Source: Desulfobulbus propionicus
GTDB lineage: Bacteria; Desulfobacterota; Desulfobulbia; Desulfobulbales; Desulfobulbaceae
NCBI GenBank assembly: GCA_002747135.1
Contig: PDTE01000020.1
Coordinates: forward strand, 1 to 64,000
Direction: 5' to 3'
Length of the DNA stretch: 64,000 nt
Shown here: piece by piece, positions 39,208 through 48,592 of the stretch
How positions within the stretch are numbered: position 1 is the stretch's first letter
Layout: each line of letters begins with the position of its first letter
Translations under genes and position numbers: made by a program
The notes under the pieces: model-generated
Told to the model about the DNA's origin: nothing
Seen by the model: only the letters and a program-made list of their open reading frames with translations
Database searches by the model: none

Positions 39208-39643
39208 GTAACGTAACCAAGCACGGCGTCTGTACTTTAACCCGGATTTCTCATCAGCTCAGGCGGTGCCAGGTTCGGTAATTTTTGGTAACTCATTATA
39301 CCTTGGTATATGTGCTGCCAAAATACTAGCGAAGATGGTACTGCCTGAGCTGACCTCTGGTGAACATTTTGTCGAAACTTGAGACTGCTTACGAACATCA
39401 CATCCATCTGTTTTTATGTATTTTTTCTCAAATCAGACAACATGTTCATGAGAAATCCGGGTTACGTGTTATTCTCTGCCTCTGACGTGTAGCTGGTCAT
39501 GGGTGCCACAGAATTGCCCGTGATCAGTTACCATGGAACTCCTTTCAGGCTGCTCAGATTCGGATAAGCGCGATTGGCAGCTATAGCCCCTTTATGTGGC
39601 CGCTGGCGATCGCCCGAAGATGGATGAGGCTGGGAGCAGTTAC
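39189..39643. repeat. Nested composite of IS66-end repeats
   Basis: An arm fragment (39189-39212), then a 185-type element starting GTAACCAAGCACGGCGTC at 39213 that is interrupted at 39240-39462 by the TA-target element, resumes with TACGTGTTATTCTCTGCC and ends GTGATCAGTTAC near 39532, followed by a 158-type core to GAGCAGTTAC at 39643. No gene lies here. Confidence 0.8.
39240..39462. mobile_element. TA-target miniature element inserted in a repeat, itself carrying a 97-bp insertion
   Basis: Ends ACCCGGATTTCTCAT and ATGAGAAATCCGGGT are a perfect inverted repeat flanked by TA on both sides (39238-39239, 39463-39464), as in mariner/IS630 elements. Compared with the 127-bp copy at 19827-19953 it has 97 extra bases (39261-39357), whose ends AGGCGGTGCC and GGTACTGCCTGAGCTGAC form a second, smaller palindrome. 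Confidence 0.75.
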
Positions 39644-39703
39644 CTTCAGGAAAAAGTAAAGAGCAGCCTTACAGCTATGCACGGGACAAATAACTGGTTG
39701 GGC

Positions 39704-40780
39704 TTACGTGTCGTATGTAGTCTTCAGCGCTTCCGCCTGATAGTGGGCAATAATCGGAGTGATCACTTCTTCAAGAGAGCCTCCCATTACCTGGTCAAGT
39801 TTGTACAGGGTCAGATTTACCCGGTGATCCGTCACCCTGCCCTGCGGAAAATTATAGGTACGAATCCGTTCACTTCGGTCGCCGCTTCCAACCTGACTTT
39901 TTCGCTTCTGGGATATTTCGCTCTGGCGCTCCTGCTCCATCTTGTCCAGCAGTCTTGCCCGCAATACCTGAAGAGCCTTGGCTTTATTTTTATGCTGGGA
40001 CTTCTCATCCTGACAGGTGACTACCAGGCCTGTTGGCAGGTGGGTGATCCGCACAGCTGAATCAGTGGTATTCACTGATTGCCCCCCTGGGCCGGAGGAT
40101 CTGTACACATCAAATTTAAGCTCATTGGCGTCGATTTGCAGATCAACTTCCTCTGCTTCAGGTATAATGGCAACGGTGACTGCTGAGGTGTGTATTCTTC
40201 CCTGGGTTTCCGTATCAGGTACGCGCTGAACCCTGTGTACTCCAGACTCGTATTTCAGTCTTGAATACACTTGCCTGCCACTGACAAGTGCTATAATCTC
40301 CTTAAATCCACCTATCCCAATGGGACTTGAACTCATTATTTCAACACGCCATCCCTGCGACTCGGCAAAACGGTCGTACATGCGAAAAAGGTCAGATGCA
40401 AACAAGGCTGCCTCATCACCGCCTGTTCCCGCTCGAATCTCAAGAAAAATATTCTTCTCATCGTGAGGATCTTTTGGCAAGAGGAGCAGTTGAATGTCCT
40501 TTTCCACCGCAGCAATGCGCACCTTAAGGTCTTCAAGCTCTTCCCTTGCCAACTCAACGAGCTCTGGATCTTCGTCTTCATCCCGTATAAGTTCCTGGTT
40601 CTCTTTCTGCTCTCTCTGCAGGGAAAGGTACTCTTCATAGAGCTCAGAAAGCCTGGACACCATTGCGTGTTCACGTGCGACCTGCTGATATTTTTTTTGA
40701 TCATTAACAAAATCAGGGTCGGAAAGCTGGCTTTCCAAAAGACCTAATTTATCATCAATATCTCGGAGATTTTCAAACAT
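39704..40780 (-). CDS. prfA: Peptide chain release factor 1
   Basis: About 358 residues. The peptidyl-hydrolysis motif [17 protein letters not shown] is intact, and the codon-recognition tripeptide reads PDT in [12 protein letters not shown] (PxT of RF1, not SPF of RF2). I start at ATG 40780 ([12 protein letters not shown]), the family start; the longer frame to 40819 is unsupported. It lies between rpmE and prmC in the block, separated from both by repeats. Confidence 0.96.
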   Translation of the reverse strand: MFENLRDIDDKLGLLESQLSDPDFVNDQKKYQQVAREHAMVSRLSELYEEYLSLQREQKENQELIRDEDEDPELVELAREELEDLKVRIAAVEKDIQLLLLPKDPHDEKNIFLEIRAGTGGDEAALFASDLFRMYDRFAESQGWRVEIMSSSPIGIGGFKEIIALVSGRQVYSRLKYESGVHRVQRVPDTETQGRIHTSAVTVAIIPEAEEVDLQIDANELKFDVYRSSGPGGQSVNTTDSAVRITHLPTGLVVTCQDEKSQHKNKAKALQVLRARLLDKMEQERQSEISQKRKSQVGSGDRSERIRTYNFPQGRVTDHRVNLTLYKLDQVMGGSLEEVITPIIAHYQAEALKTTYDT

Positions 40781-40847
40781 AGCCGGGCAAAGAAAAATCC
40801 ACATAATGCAAAAAAGCATCAGGTGGACAAGGAAAACAATTCTTTTT

Positions 40848-40977
40848 GTAACCGATCACGGGGACTGTATCGCTGCATTATTCTCTGTTTCTGACATATA
40901 ACTGCCGGTCACGGGCGTGACAGTGACAGGATTGTGATCGTGCAAAGATGAAGTGCCCCGTGCCCTGTTTCAGTTAC
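40848..40977. repeat. 185-type IS66-end repeat, 130-bp deleted copy
   Basis: GTAACCGATCACGGGGACTG to CTGTTTCAGTTAC. Flanks TTCTTTTT and CTATTTTT agree in 6 of 8 positions. The rpmE stop codon follows with no gap. Confidence 0.75.
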
Positions 40978-41190
40978 CTATTTTTTGCTAAGATGCTTGG
41001 CGTACTTCTTCCTGAATTTTTCAATACGCCCAGCAGTATCAACCAGTTTCTGTTTTCCTGTAAAAAAAGGATGACAGGCGGAACAAATTTCCACTTTCAT
41101 CTCTTTTTCCACCGAACCCAGTTCAAACTCACTGCCACAGGCACAAACAGCGGTTATTTTATTATATTCCGGATGGGTATCAGGTTTCAT
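40978..41190 (-). CDS. rpmE: 50S ribosomal protein L31
   Basis: A 70-residue protein with the zinc-binding form of L31: Cys pair CACG near residue 16 and [13 protein letters not shown] near residue 36, then the family tail [14 protein letters not shown]. It begins [12 protein letters not shown] after a purine-rich AAGGAGAGAGGAG site. Upstream is rho, downstream prfA, a common order. A repeat abuts its stop codon. Confidence 0.96.
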   Translation of the reverse strand: MKPDTHPEYNKITAVCACGSEFELGSVEKEMKVEICSACHPFFTGKQKLVDTAGRIEKFRKKYAKHLSKK

Positions 41191-41287
41191 CTCCTCTCTC
41201 CTTGCTTAATAAAAAAGCTTCACATTGAAATAATAGCAAAAGTCTTACTTTATACTTCTTTTTTTTATTTCCTGAAAGTCTTTTTTT

Positions 41288-41445
41288 GTAACTACTCACC
41301 GGGTGGGTAACTCTCTGATTGTACCTACCTCAAACGTGTAACTGCTCTCAGGGTGCCCCTATCTGGACAAGCACGATTGGCAGCTATAGCCCCTCTATGC
41401 GGCGGGTCGTGATCGTTCAAAGAGGGGTGAGCTGTGAGCAGTTAC
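41288..41445. mobile_element. IS66-end MITE, complete 158-bp copy, perfect 8-bp target duplication
   Basis: GTAACTACTCACCGGGTGGG to GTGAGCAGTTAC. CTTTTTTT stands directly on both sides (41280-41287 and 41446-41453). Nearly the same sequence as the copies at 14849 and, inverted, 56978. Confidence 0.85.
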
Positions 41446-41497
41446 CTTTTTTTAGCTAAACGACGCACCGACGCACATGGCTTATACCCTCTTGATT

Positions 41498-41682
41498 GCA
41501 ACCAATCAGGGGGTCTGTACTTTAAGTGTTATTCTCTGTTTCTGACGTGTAACTGCTCATGGGTGCAGCAGAATTGGGCAGGCACTCTTCCCTGCAGGTA
41601 AGCAGGCGGAGCGAGACGTTCGTGTACAGGAGTATGCGGGAAAGAGTGATCGGGCAAAGAAGAAGGTCCCGTGATCAGTTAC
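41498..41682. mobile_element. 185-bp IS66-end element, complete copy
   Basis: GCAACCAATCAGGGGGTCTG to CCCGTGATCAGTTAC, exactly 185 bp. Internal stem CACTCTTCCCTGCAGG / CGGGAAAGAGTG around ACGTTCGTGTACAGG. The rho stop codon lies 8 bases beyond. Confidence 0.8.
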
Positions 41683-41690
41683 GTTCCTTC

Positions 41691-42938
41691 TTATCGATTC
41701 ATGGAAGCAAAGAAATCCTGATTATTCTTGCTCTGTTTCATGCGGTCGAGCAAAAACTCCATGGCATCAGCAGGATTCATGGAAGAGAGCAGTTTACGAA
41801 GAATCCAGATACGATTAAGATCTTCCTCAGGTAACAGCAGATCCTCCTTTCTCGTCCCTGATTTAAGGATGTCAATGGCCGGATAGATTCTCCTGTTTGC
41901 CATTTTCCGATCAAGAACGATTTCCATATTACCCGTCCCTTTGAACTCCTCAAAAATAACTTCATCCATGCGGCTGCCAGTATCGATAAGAGCTGTGGCC
42001 AAAATGGTCAGGCTGCCCCCTTCCTCTACGTTTCTGGCCGCACCAAAAAACAGCTTCGGCCGATGTAACGCATTTGCCTCAACCCCGCCTGACAAGATTT
42101 TCCCTGATGCCGGAGTCACCGTATTATAGGCCCTGGCGAGCCTGGTAATGGAGTCAAGCAGAATAACAACGTCCTTTTTATGCTCAACCAGGCGCTTGGC
42201 CTTCTGGATTACCATTTCAGCCACTTGAATATGCCGTTGTGGTGGTTCGTCAAACGTAGAACTGACCACCTCAGCGTCCACACTGCGTTTCATGTCCGTT
42301 ACTTCCTCCGGTCTCTCATCAATGAGAAGCACTATCAGATGAACTTCCTTATGATTTCGAGCAATGGAGTTGGCAATTTTCTGCATAAGTACGGTCTTGC
42401 CAGTTCGTGGAGGGGCAACAATCAATCCTCGCTGTCCTTTGCCTAAAGGAGCAGTAATATTAAGCACCCGCATGGAGAGATTTTCCGGTTCGGTTTCCAG
42501 ATCAATTAATGATTCAGGATGAAGTGGGGTCAAGTTGACAAAGACTGTTTTATTCTTCCCGGCTTCCGGTTTTTCAAAATTAATCGTATCTACTTTTAGC
42601 AGGGCAAAATACCGTTCATTATCCCTGGGTGCTCTAACCTCTCCTTCAATGGTATCGCCGGTACGCAGATTAAGTCTTCTGATCTGTGAGGGGGAAACAT
42701 AGATGTCATCCGGACCAGGGAGGTAGTTGTAGTCAGGTGCACGAAGGAAGCCAAATCCATCCTGCAAGACCTCAAGCACCCCCGTACCTCTGAGTTTACC
42801 ATCTTCATCGGCCTGCGCCTTGAGCAAGGCAAAAATCAACTCCTGTTTTCGCATGGTGCTGTAACCTTCAATACCCAACGATGCTGCCAAGGTTACAAGT
42901 TCCTTAATCTTTTTGTTTTTTAGCTCAGTGGGATTCAT
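41691..42938 (-). CDS. rho: Transcription termination factor Rho
   Basis: A 415-residue RNA helicase. N-terminal helix bundle ([35 protein letters not shown]), RNA-binding cold-shock domain ([43 protein letters not shown] region), Walker A in [19 protein letters not shown], and C-terminal motor motifs ([20 protein letters not shown]). No unusual insertion. It is preceded by 573 bp of mostly repeat-filled space and followed by two repeats before rpmE. Confidence 0.97.
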   Translation of the reverse strand: MNPTELKNKKIKELVTLAASLGIEGYSTMRKQELIFALLKAQADEDGKLRGTGVLEVLQDGFGFLRAPDYNYLPGPDDIYVSPSQIRRLNLRTGDTIEGEVRAPRDNERYFALLKVDTINFEKPEAGKNKTVFVNLTPLHPESLIDLETEPENLSMRVLNITAPLGKGQRGLIVAPPRTGKTVLMQKIANSIARNHKEVHLIVLLIDERPEEVTDMKRSVDAEVVSSTFDEPPQRHIQVAEMVIQKAKRLVEHKKDVVILLDSITRLARAYNTVTPASGKILSGGVEANALHRPKLFFGAARNVEEGGSLTILATALIDTGSRMDEVIFEEFKGTGNMEIVLDRKMANRRIYPAIDILKSGTRKEDLLLPEEDLNRIWILRKLLSSMNPADAMEFLLDRMKQSKNNQDFFASMNR

Positions 42939-43195
42939 TGACCGATGACTCCTCCTAGTGGTCAGGGTGTGGTGCGGATGCTTTACTGAAAACAGGGCTA
43001 TCCGGCATAAAACGGTTTATATGATCAAAATAGGTTAATGCGGTCAAATGTAGTACCGCTGCAGTAATAACATGTTATGTAATGCAGTTAAGATGTCGTA
43101 TACGATGGAAAATAGATATCTACTTGTCGCAGGCGTGTAATTATTCGTTGATAAAAAGGCAGGCTATTCGCTGATACGATAAAATAACAACCAGT
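42939..43195. other. rho upstream region, no gene recognised
   Basis: AT-rich sequence between the rho start and a complete 158-bp repeat. It probably includes the rho promoter and leader. I could not assign boxes. Between the repeat and coaE (43354-43511) there is only a weak 32-codon frame. Confidence 0.35.
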
Positions 43196-43353
43196 GTAAC
43201 TATTCACAGGGCATGAGCCATCCTGGTTTCACGTGCTTTCAGGGCTGTAACGGCTTTTATCCCGCCCGGGTACAGGTAAGCATGATGAGCCGCAATGCCC
43301 CTCTGTGCGGCCAATCGTGATCACCTGAAGATGGGCGAGCCGGGAGCTGTTAC
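43196..43353. mobile_element. IS66-end MITE, complete 158-bp copy, 7/8 target duplication
   Basis: GTAACTATTCACAGGGCATG to GGAGCTGTTAC. Flanks CAACCAGT and CACCCAGT differ at one position. Its core (CCGCAATGCCCCTCTGTGCGG) is diverged from the other copies, which fits an older insertion. Confidence 0.8.
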
Positions 43354-43511
43354 CACCCAGTCTCTTATATTTTTTACTTAAGTGTCATAACGTGAAAGGT
43401 CTCTGAATATGAACGAAACAGAGCTGGAAGACTATCAGGGCCGACGATTTTTCAGGATATACCTGTTTCATATTTTGTCTTGCTGCAGGTGTCAAGTAGT
43501 TTTTTAAAGCA

Positions 43512-44117
43512 TTAACCAAAATAATCTTCCATCTGCTCAGCCAGGGCAGTCACTTTAACTCTTGCCGCTTTCCAGGAGCAACTATTGTCAATTAAATAAT
43601 CAGCCTTGTCAATTTTCTCGTTTATATTCAGCTGAGAGGCGATTGATGCTTCAGCCTGCTCTCTGGTTACCCTGTCCCGCTGAACAATTCTTTCGCATTG
43701 AACTTCTTTTTCGGTAAAGACAACCACCACCGAGTCAAAATCATCCTGCCAGCCGACTTCAAAGAGCAGAGGAATGTCTACAAACACAAGATGATGCTTG
43801 CAGTTTTTTATTTCTGCAACCATTTTTTCATAAATCAGTGGATGAAGGAAAGCATTAACAGTTTTCCGCAAAGTCGGGTCAGAAAAGATGGCGTTTCTGA
43901 GCGCGGCCCGGTCCAGCTCTCCCGTGCCGTCAAAATAGTTTGCCCCCAAAGTGTCACGTAAGATGAGCCAGGCGGCACTGCCTCTGTAAAGAAGATTTCG
44001 GCTTATCATATCCACATCAACCAGCGCCGCTCCACTAAAAGCACTGAGCAGCCTGCAAACACTGCTCTTACCAGTGCCAATGCCGCCAGTTACAGCAACT
44101 ACGATTTTCTTTCTCAT
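43512..44117 (-). CDS. coaE: Dephospho-CoA kinase
   Basis: A 201-residue enzyme, last step of coenzyme A synthesis. Walker A VTGGIGTGKSSVCRLL at the N-terminus, DVDMISRNLL, and the lid region VQRDRVTREQAEASI are present. The start codon overlaps the rluD stop (ATGA), so the two are translationally coupled. Confidence 0.96.
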   Translation of the reverse strand: MRKKIVVAVTGGIGTGKSSVCRLLSAFSGAALVDVDMISRNLLYRGSAAWLILRDTLGANYFDGTGELDRAALRNAIFSDPTLRKTVNAFLHPLIYEKMVAEIKNCKHHLVFVDIPLLFEVGWQDDFDSVVVVFTEKEVQCERIVQRDRVTREQAEASIASQLNINEKIDKADYLIDNSCSWKAARVKVTALAEQMEDYFG

Positions 44118-45088
44118 GAATCTTCGCTGCGAAGGTACTCAAGAATTCCTGCCATATCAGGCCATACAGGGGCAACGATATGCAAGGTGTTTTGCTCAAC
44201 CGGATGTTGAAATTCAAGTGACCAGGCATGCAGCATCTGACGGGGGAATTCCGGGATGGTCCTCTTGTTATGCTTTCCTCCATACAACTCATCACCAGCA
44301 ACCGGTGCCTTCAGAGAAGCCATATGCACCCTTATCTGGTGGGTCCGGCCTGTTTCTATATGAATCTTTGCCCTGCAAAGACCACAGGAAAACTTTTCTT
44401 CGACAATCCAGCTCGTTGCTGCATATTTACCGGTATTTTCCCTGATAGCCATCTTTTTTCTGTTAACAGGATGCCTGCCGATGGCTGCGACAATCCTGCC
44501 AGCTTCTCTTTCAGGAGATCGAAGCATAATTGCCTGGTATGTTTTATCAATGCGACGATTCTGAAAATCCTGAGCCAACTGCCGCAAGGCAACACCTGTT
44601 TTTGCCACGAGCATAATGCCAGAGGTGTCCTTGTCCAGTCTGTGCACTATTCCAGGTCGTCCTTCTTCAAGCTGGGGAAGATTCTGGTACCTGTGCAACA
44701 GGCCATGCACCAAGGTGCCTGTCAGGTTCCCGGCAGCGGGATGAACCACGACCCCTGGAGGTTTACTGATCACGACGAGGTGCTCATCTTCGAACAGTAT
44801 TTCATAAGGAACCTGCTCAGGGAAAAGAGACGTCTTCTCTGGTTCCGGAAAAACAACAGAGATGTTATCACCGGCATGTATTTTATAACCAGCCTTTACA
44901 GACCTGCCGCTGACTGTTATCTGCCCTCCCTGAATCAGTTTCAGGAAATATGATCTGGTCAGCCCGCCATATTGCCGAGCCAGAAAATGATCAAGACGCT
45001 GCTTCTCTTCAGTGGGCGCGACCCGCAGGGTGTATGTTTTACCTGGTGTTATATCAAAGGAGGGGGAGCGGCTGCAGTGTGAAATCAT
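44114..45088 (-). CDS. RluA/RluD-family 23S rRNA pseudouridine synthase
   Basis: About 324 residues. An S4 RNA-binding domain (QRLDHFLARQYGGLTRSYFLKLIQGGQITVSG) is followed by the pseudouridine synthase domain with catalytic Asp in GIVHRLDKDTSGIMLVAK. This S4 plus RluA layout is that of RluD, which modifies helix 69 of 23S rRNA, but RluC has the same layout. I start at ATG 45088; ATG 45103 is possible. It overlaps coaE by 4 bases. Confidence 0.9.
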   Translation of the reverse strand: MISHCSRSPSFDITPGKTYTLRVAPTEEKQRLDHFLARQYGGLTRSYFLKLIQGGQITVSGRSVKAGYKIHAGDNISVVFPEPEKTSLFPEQVPYEILFEDEHLVVISKPPGVVVHPAAGNLTGTLVHGLLHRYQNLPQLEEGRPGIVHRLDKDTSGIMLVAKTGVALRQLAQDFQNRRIDKTYQAIMLRSPEREAGRIVAAIGRHPVNRKKMAIRENTGKYAATSWIVEEKFSCGLCRAKIHIETGRTHQIRVHMASLKAPVAGDELYGGKHNKRTIPEFPRQMLHAWSLEFQHPVEQNTLHIVAPVWPDMAGILEYLRSEDS

Positions 45089-45135
45089 ATTGAAAAATAG
45101 CAACTGGCCATCAGGTAAAAAAACAGAACCGACTC

Positions 45136-45293
45136 GTAACCGATCACGGGCACTTCATCTTTGCACGATTACGATTGACCGCATAGAGAGGCTATAGCTG
45201 CCAATCGCGCTTACCCGAATCTGGGCAACCTGTAAGCAGTTACAAACTTGAAGCAAGTAAAATAAAGAGGCTGCATACCCTGTGAGGAGTTAC
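45136..45293. mobile_element. Hybrid IS66-end element, 158 bp
   Basis: The left end is the 185-type (GTAACCGATCACGGGCACTT to TCTTTGCACGAT), and the rest is 158-type (stem GATTGACCGCATAGAG / GCCAATCGCGC, arm AAGCAAGTAAAATAAAGAGG, end GTGAGGAGTTAC). The total length is still exactly 158 bp. Flanks ACCGACTC and GGATTCGC give at best a worn duplication. Confidence 0.75.
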
Positions 45294-45336
45294 GGATTCG
45301 CTTGCGGATAACCTCGCAGAAAGCTGTAAAAAAATA

Positions 45337-45816
45337 TCAGTGAAAGAGTTTCTCAATCTGCTCTTCTATTTCTTTTTCCTCTTTCTTCTTTGCCAGAGAT
45401 AACTCTTTAACCAGAAGGCTTTTGGCTGTATCAAGCATCTTTCGCTCTCCATAAGAAAGCTCTTTGTCTTCTTTGAGCAGAAACAGGTCTCGCAAAACAA
45501 CTGCTACCTCAAAAACGGAACCGGTCTTGATCTTTTCCATGTAGTCACGATAACGACGATTCCAGGTCTGAGCATTAATTTTGATATCTCGCTCTTTTAA
45601 AATAGTGATTACTTCGCTTACCTCATGATCTGAAATAATTGCACGAAGCCCCACATTTTCACTCGTTGCCGTTGGAATCATAATCGTCATGTCATTATCA
45701 AGTATTTTCATGACATAAAAGCTCTGATCAATTCCACCAATGGTTTGTGTCTCAATGGCTTCAATCAATCCTACCCCATGAGCTGGGTATACGGCCATAT
45801 CACCTTCTGCGAACAC
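45337..45816 (-). CDS. carD: CarD/CdnL-type RNA polymerase-binding regulator
   Basis: A 159-residue protein. The N-terminal Tudor-like domain (FAEGDMAVYPAHGVGLIEAIETQTIGG) binds the beta subunit of RNA polymerase; the C-terminal helical part (NRRYRDYMEKIKTGSVFEVAVVLRDLFLLKEDKELSYGERKML) binds promoter DNA upstream of the -10 box. In the family this stabilises open complexes at rRNA and housekeeping promoters. An acidic/lysine tail ends the protein. It is placed between pth and rluD. Confidence 0.93.
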   Translation of the reverse strand: MFAEGDMAVYPAHGVGLIEAIETQTIGGIDQSFYVMKILDNDMTIMIPTATSENVGLRAIISDHEVSEVITILKERDIKINAQTWNRRYRDYMEKIKTGSVFEVAVVLRDLFLLKEDKELSYGERKMLDTAKSLLVKELSLAKKKEEKEIEEQIEKLFH

Positions 45817-45910
45817 TCTTTTCTCCCCAAAAAAAATTAGAACAGGACCTTATACAAAACGCATAGCTGCAACTATACCATATTCTGCCTAAATAGCAAC
45901 GTATAGTAAA

Positions 45911-45969
45911 GTGGTCACTCCTCACAGGGCATAGCCCCCTCTGGTTTCACTTGCCTTAAGTCTGTAACG
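45911..45969. repeat. Outer-arm unit of the IS66-end repeat
   Basis: GTGGTCACTCCTCACAGGGC to CTTAAGTCTGTAAC, between the carD start and the pth stop codon. Confidence 0.65.
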
Positions 45970-46012
45970 TAAATTGTCTGGAGGAATCAGTTTTGAATTT
46001 CTTTCAGCGTTC

Positions 46013-46609
46013 TCAGGCGGGCGAGGTATTCCATCCATTTATGACATTCATACTATGCTCCACCCCCTGCCTGACAAATAACTCTGCCGCCTGTTCCACA
46101 AGGGCAAACCTGTCACGGATAATCTCATGCTCACGGGCGGGAAATCGAGAAAGAACGTACTTATCAACCGACAGTGCTTCTTCGCCAGCGGGCCTGCCCA
46201 CACCCATTTTAAGTCGGCTGAACTGCTTTGTGTTTAAATGCCTGCTAAGTGATCTTACGCCATTATGCCCACCTGCACCTTTATTGGTCACCACCTTGAC
46301 CCGACCTGTCTCCATGTCAATATCATCGTGAATGACGAACAGATTTTCTGTGGGTACAGCAAAATAATCGGTAAAACGACGTACACAGCCACCTGAATTA
46401 TTCATATAGGTCATCGGTTTTACAAACAATACCTGTTTGCCAAAAGCTTTACCCCGACCGTACACACCCTCAAATTTTTCTCTATTCACAGCACATGAAC
46501 ATTGCCCGGCGAGGTAATCCAGTAACATGAACCCGACATTATGCCGGGTAAGGTGATATTTTGCTCCGGGATTACCCAGACCAATAAAAGCATAGAGAGA
46601 ATTGACCAT
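46013..46609 (-). CDS. pth: Peptidyl-tRNA hydrolase
   Basis: A 198-residue enzyme that frees tRNA from drop-off peptidyl-tRNA. FIGLGNPGAKYHLTRHNVGFMLLD has the essential His and Asn; VIHDDIDMETGRV holds the catalytic Asp; GAGGHNGVRSL the second substrate loop. It is next to rplY and prs, as in many bacteria. The ribosome site is weak. A 185-type element separates it from rplY. Confidence 0.96.
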   Translation of the reverse strand: MVNSLYAFIGLGNPGAKYHLTRHNVGFMLLDYLAGQCSCAVNREKFEGVYGRGKAFGKQVLFVKPMTYMNNSGGCVRRFTDYFAVPTENLFVIHDDIDMETGRVKVVTNKGAGGHNGVRSLSRHLNTKQFSRLKMGVGRPAGEEALSVDKYVLSRFPAREHEIIRDRFALVEQAAELFVRQGVEHSMNVINGWNTSPA

Positions 46610-46671
46610 GCTCGGAAGGCATCATGCCGACAAAAGTCAGCATGATGGGAAAAAACGTCTTGTTAAACTTA

Positions 46672-46856
46672 GTAACTGATCACAGGCACTTCATCTTTGT
46701 ACGATCACCATTTTCCGCATACTCTTGTACACGAACGTCTCACTTCGCTTGCTTACCTGCGGGAAATGATGTCTGTACAGTTCTTTTGCACCTGTGACCA
46801 ATTACACGTCGGAAACAGAGAATAACACTTAGAGCACAGACCCCGTGACTGGTTAC
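46672..46856. mobile_element. 185-bp IS66-end element, complete copy
   Basis: GTAACTGATCACAGGCACTT to CCCGTGACTGGTTAC, exactly 185 bp. Flanks TAAACTTA and CAAGCTTA match at 6 of 8. The rplY stop codon starts 6 bases further on. Confidence 0.8.
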
Positions 46857-46861
46857 CAAGC

Positions 46862-47419
46862 TTAGAGTACCGACACACATACTACCTGAGATTTCTCAAG
46901 CATTTCAACCTTGGCAGACAAGGGCAGGTCACCATAGGTAATCCCTGGGCCGCCCTTTTCCAGGGAAGTAATATCTACCTCAATCTGCTCAGGTATATCC
47001 AGAGGACAGCCCTTCAGCCTGATCTCTGTCCTGTTAATCTGTAATTCACCGCCTAGGTCAACCCCTTTGGCAACGCCTTTATAGTTGATCGGGACTGAAA
47101 ACTCACGAGGTGTATCCAGGTCTATTTCCTGAAAATCAACATGCAGCAAACTGCCGGTGGCAGGCTCCTTTTGAATCTCGCGCACCAACACATGACGCTC
47201 AGCTTTCTCAGCGCCCTCAATCCTCAGGGTCACAACTGCATTACGCCCGTGGATAAACAACAGCTGTTTAAACAGATGGCTGGAGTCAACTTGCAGAGCC
47301 AGAGATTTTTCATCTCCCCCATAGAGATTGGCGGGTGTTAAGTCAGCCATCCGTAACTGTCGCATTGGCCCTTTGCCAAAAACCGAACGAACTTGTGACG
47401 ACATATCCACTTGTAACAT
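46862..47419 (-). CDS. rplY: 50S ribosomal protein L25 (long, CTC-type)
   Basis: About 185 residues: an L25 domain (VDMSSQVRSVFGKGPMRQLR..ANLYGG) plus the C-terminal beta domain of the general-stress CTC form (HVDFQEIDLDTPREFSVPINYKGVAKGVDLGGELQ). Binds 5S rRNA. I start at ATG 47419 because a G-run (C12 on the + strand, 47425-47436) is its ribosome site; the longer frame to 47482 is unsupported. prs lies upstream in the same operon. Confidence 0.94.
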   Translation of the reverse strand: MLQVDMSSQVRSVFGKGPMRQLRMADLTPANLYGGDEKSLALQVDSSHLFKQLLFIHGRNAVVTLRIEGAEKAERHVLVREIQKEPATGSLLHVDFQEIDLDTPREFSVPINYKGVAKGVDLGGELQINRTEIRLKGCPLDIPEQIEVDITSLEKGGPGITYGDLPLSAKVEMLEKSQVVCVSVL

Positions 47420-47482
47420 GATAATCCCCCCCCCCTCACATCGGGTAAAAAATAAAGCAAACGCTATGATTTTTCTATACAA

Positions 47483-48421
47483 TCACACAAAAAGATAACT
47501 CACAGAATCTTCGTTATGTATTCTTTTGATTGCCTCGCCAAGCAACTGTCCCACTGACAAAACTTCTATTTTGTTACATTCCTGTGCATCGTTACGTAAA
47601 GGAATCGAATTGGTTACTACCAATGATTTAATATGCGAAGCTGTTATACGTTCAATGGCCGGCCCTGACAATACAGGATGAGAACAGCAGGCGTGAACTT
47701 CCTTCGCCCCTTTTTCCATTAAAATTTTTGCGGCACCACACAATGTGCCGGCCGTATCGACCATGTCGTCCATCAGAATAGCAACCTTTCCGGAAACATC
47801 GCCGATGACATGCATGGCCTCAGATTTATTAGCTTCTTCACGCCGCTTATCAACAATTGCCAAACCAACGCCCAGTCTTTTTGCAAAGGCCCGTGTTCTT
47901 TCCACTCCACCGGCATCGGGAGATACCAGAATAACATCGTCAAATTTTTTGCGGATATACTGCAGGATAATTGGTGCCGCATAAAGATGGTCAACAGGAA
48001 TATTAAAAAAACCCTGGATCTGCCCGGCATGCAGGTCCATACAGAGCACTCTTCTGGTGCCGACAACCATAAGCATCTCAGCTACAGCTTTGGCTGTTAT
48101 CGGGACTCGCGGCCTGACCTTTCGATCTTGCCGTGCATAGCCATAATAAGGCATAACAGCAGTAATCCTTCTGGCTGATGCCCTTCTCAAGGCATCTACC
48201 ATAATAACGAGTTCCATCAGGTGGTCATTAACCGGCGGGCAGGTTGGCTGAATGACGAAGGCATCTGTCCCTCGAACATTCTCACCTATCTCTACCGATG
48301 TCTCTCCATCAGAGAACTGGTTTACTTCAGCTGTTCCCAACGGGATATTCAGATAATTACAGATTTCACTTGCGATGGTTGGGTTAGCGTTCCCGGTAAA
48401 GACTTTCAATGCATTAGGCAT
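47483..48421 (-). CDS. prs: Ribose-phosphate pyrophosphokinase
   Basis: A 312-residue enzyme making PRPP from ribose 5-phosphate and ATP for nucleotide, His and Trp synthesis. The N-terminal [29 protein letters not shown] and the PRPP loop [15 protein letters not shown] are intact. The length is typical. It follows tRNA-Gln by about 80 bases, and ispE lies beyond the tRNA. Confidence 0.97.
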   Translation of the reverse strand: MPNALKVFTGNANPTIASEICNYLNIPLGTAEVNQFSDGETSVEIGENVRGTDAFVIQPTCPPVNDHLMELVIMVDALRRASARRITAVMPYYGYARQDRKVRPRVPITAKAVAEMLMVVGTRRVLCMDLHAGQIQGFFNIPVDHLYAAPIILQYIRKKFDDVILVSPDAGGVERTRAFAKRLGVGLAIVDKRREEANKSEAMHVIGDVSGKVAILMDDMVDTAGTLCGAAKILMEKGAKEVHACCSHPVLSGPAIERITASHIKSLVVTNSIPLRNDAQECNKIEVLSVGQLLGEAIKRIHNEDSVSYLFV

Positions 48422-48502
48422 GGCTGCAGTCCTGTCAAAAAATCATACAATACCGATTCACCACATTGAGGGTATATGTTAATCAGCTGCAAAAATAAAA
48501 AA

Positions 48503-48577
48503 TGGCTGGGGCGGAGGGATTCGAACCCCCGAATGCAAGGATCAAAACCTTGTGTCTTACCGCTTGACGACGCCCCA
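48503..48577 (-). tRNA. tRNA-Gln (anticodon UUG)
   Basis: Reverse complement begins TGGGGCGTCGTCAAGCGGTA and ends in an encoded CCA. Acceptor stem TGGGGCG pairs with CGCCCCA, the anticodon arm CAAGG-TTTTGAT-CCTTG gives TTG, and the T-arm GGGGG-TTCGAAT-CCCTC is standard. It sits between ispE and prs on the same strand. Confidence 0.97.
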
Positions 48578-48592
48578 ACCTGACTTAATTGA

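Noticed and set aside
43411..43509. Short frame MNETELEDYQGRRFFRIY... downstream of a weak AAAGG site.
   Set aside because: Only 32 codons, no motif and no conserved context. Not enough to call a gene.
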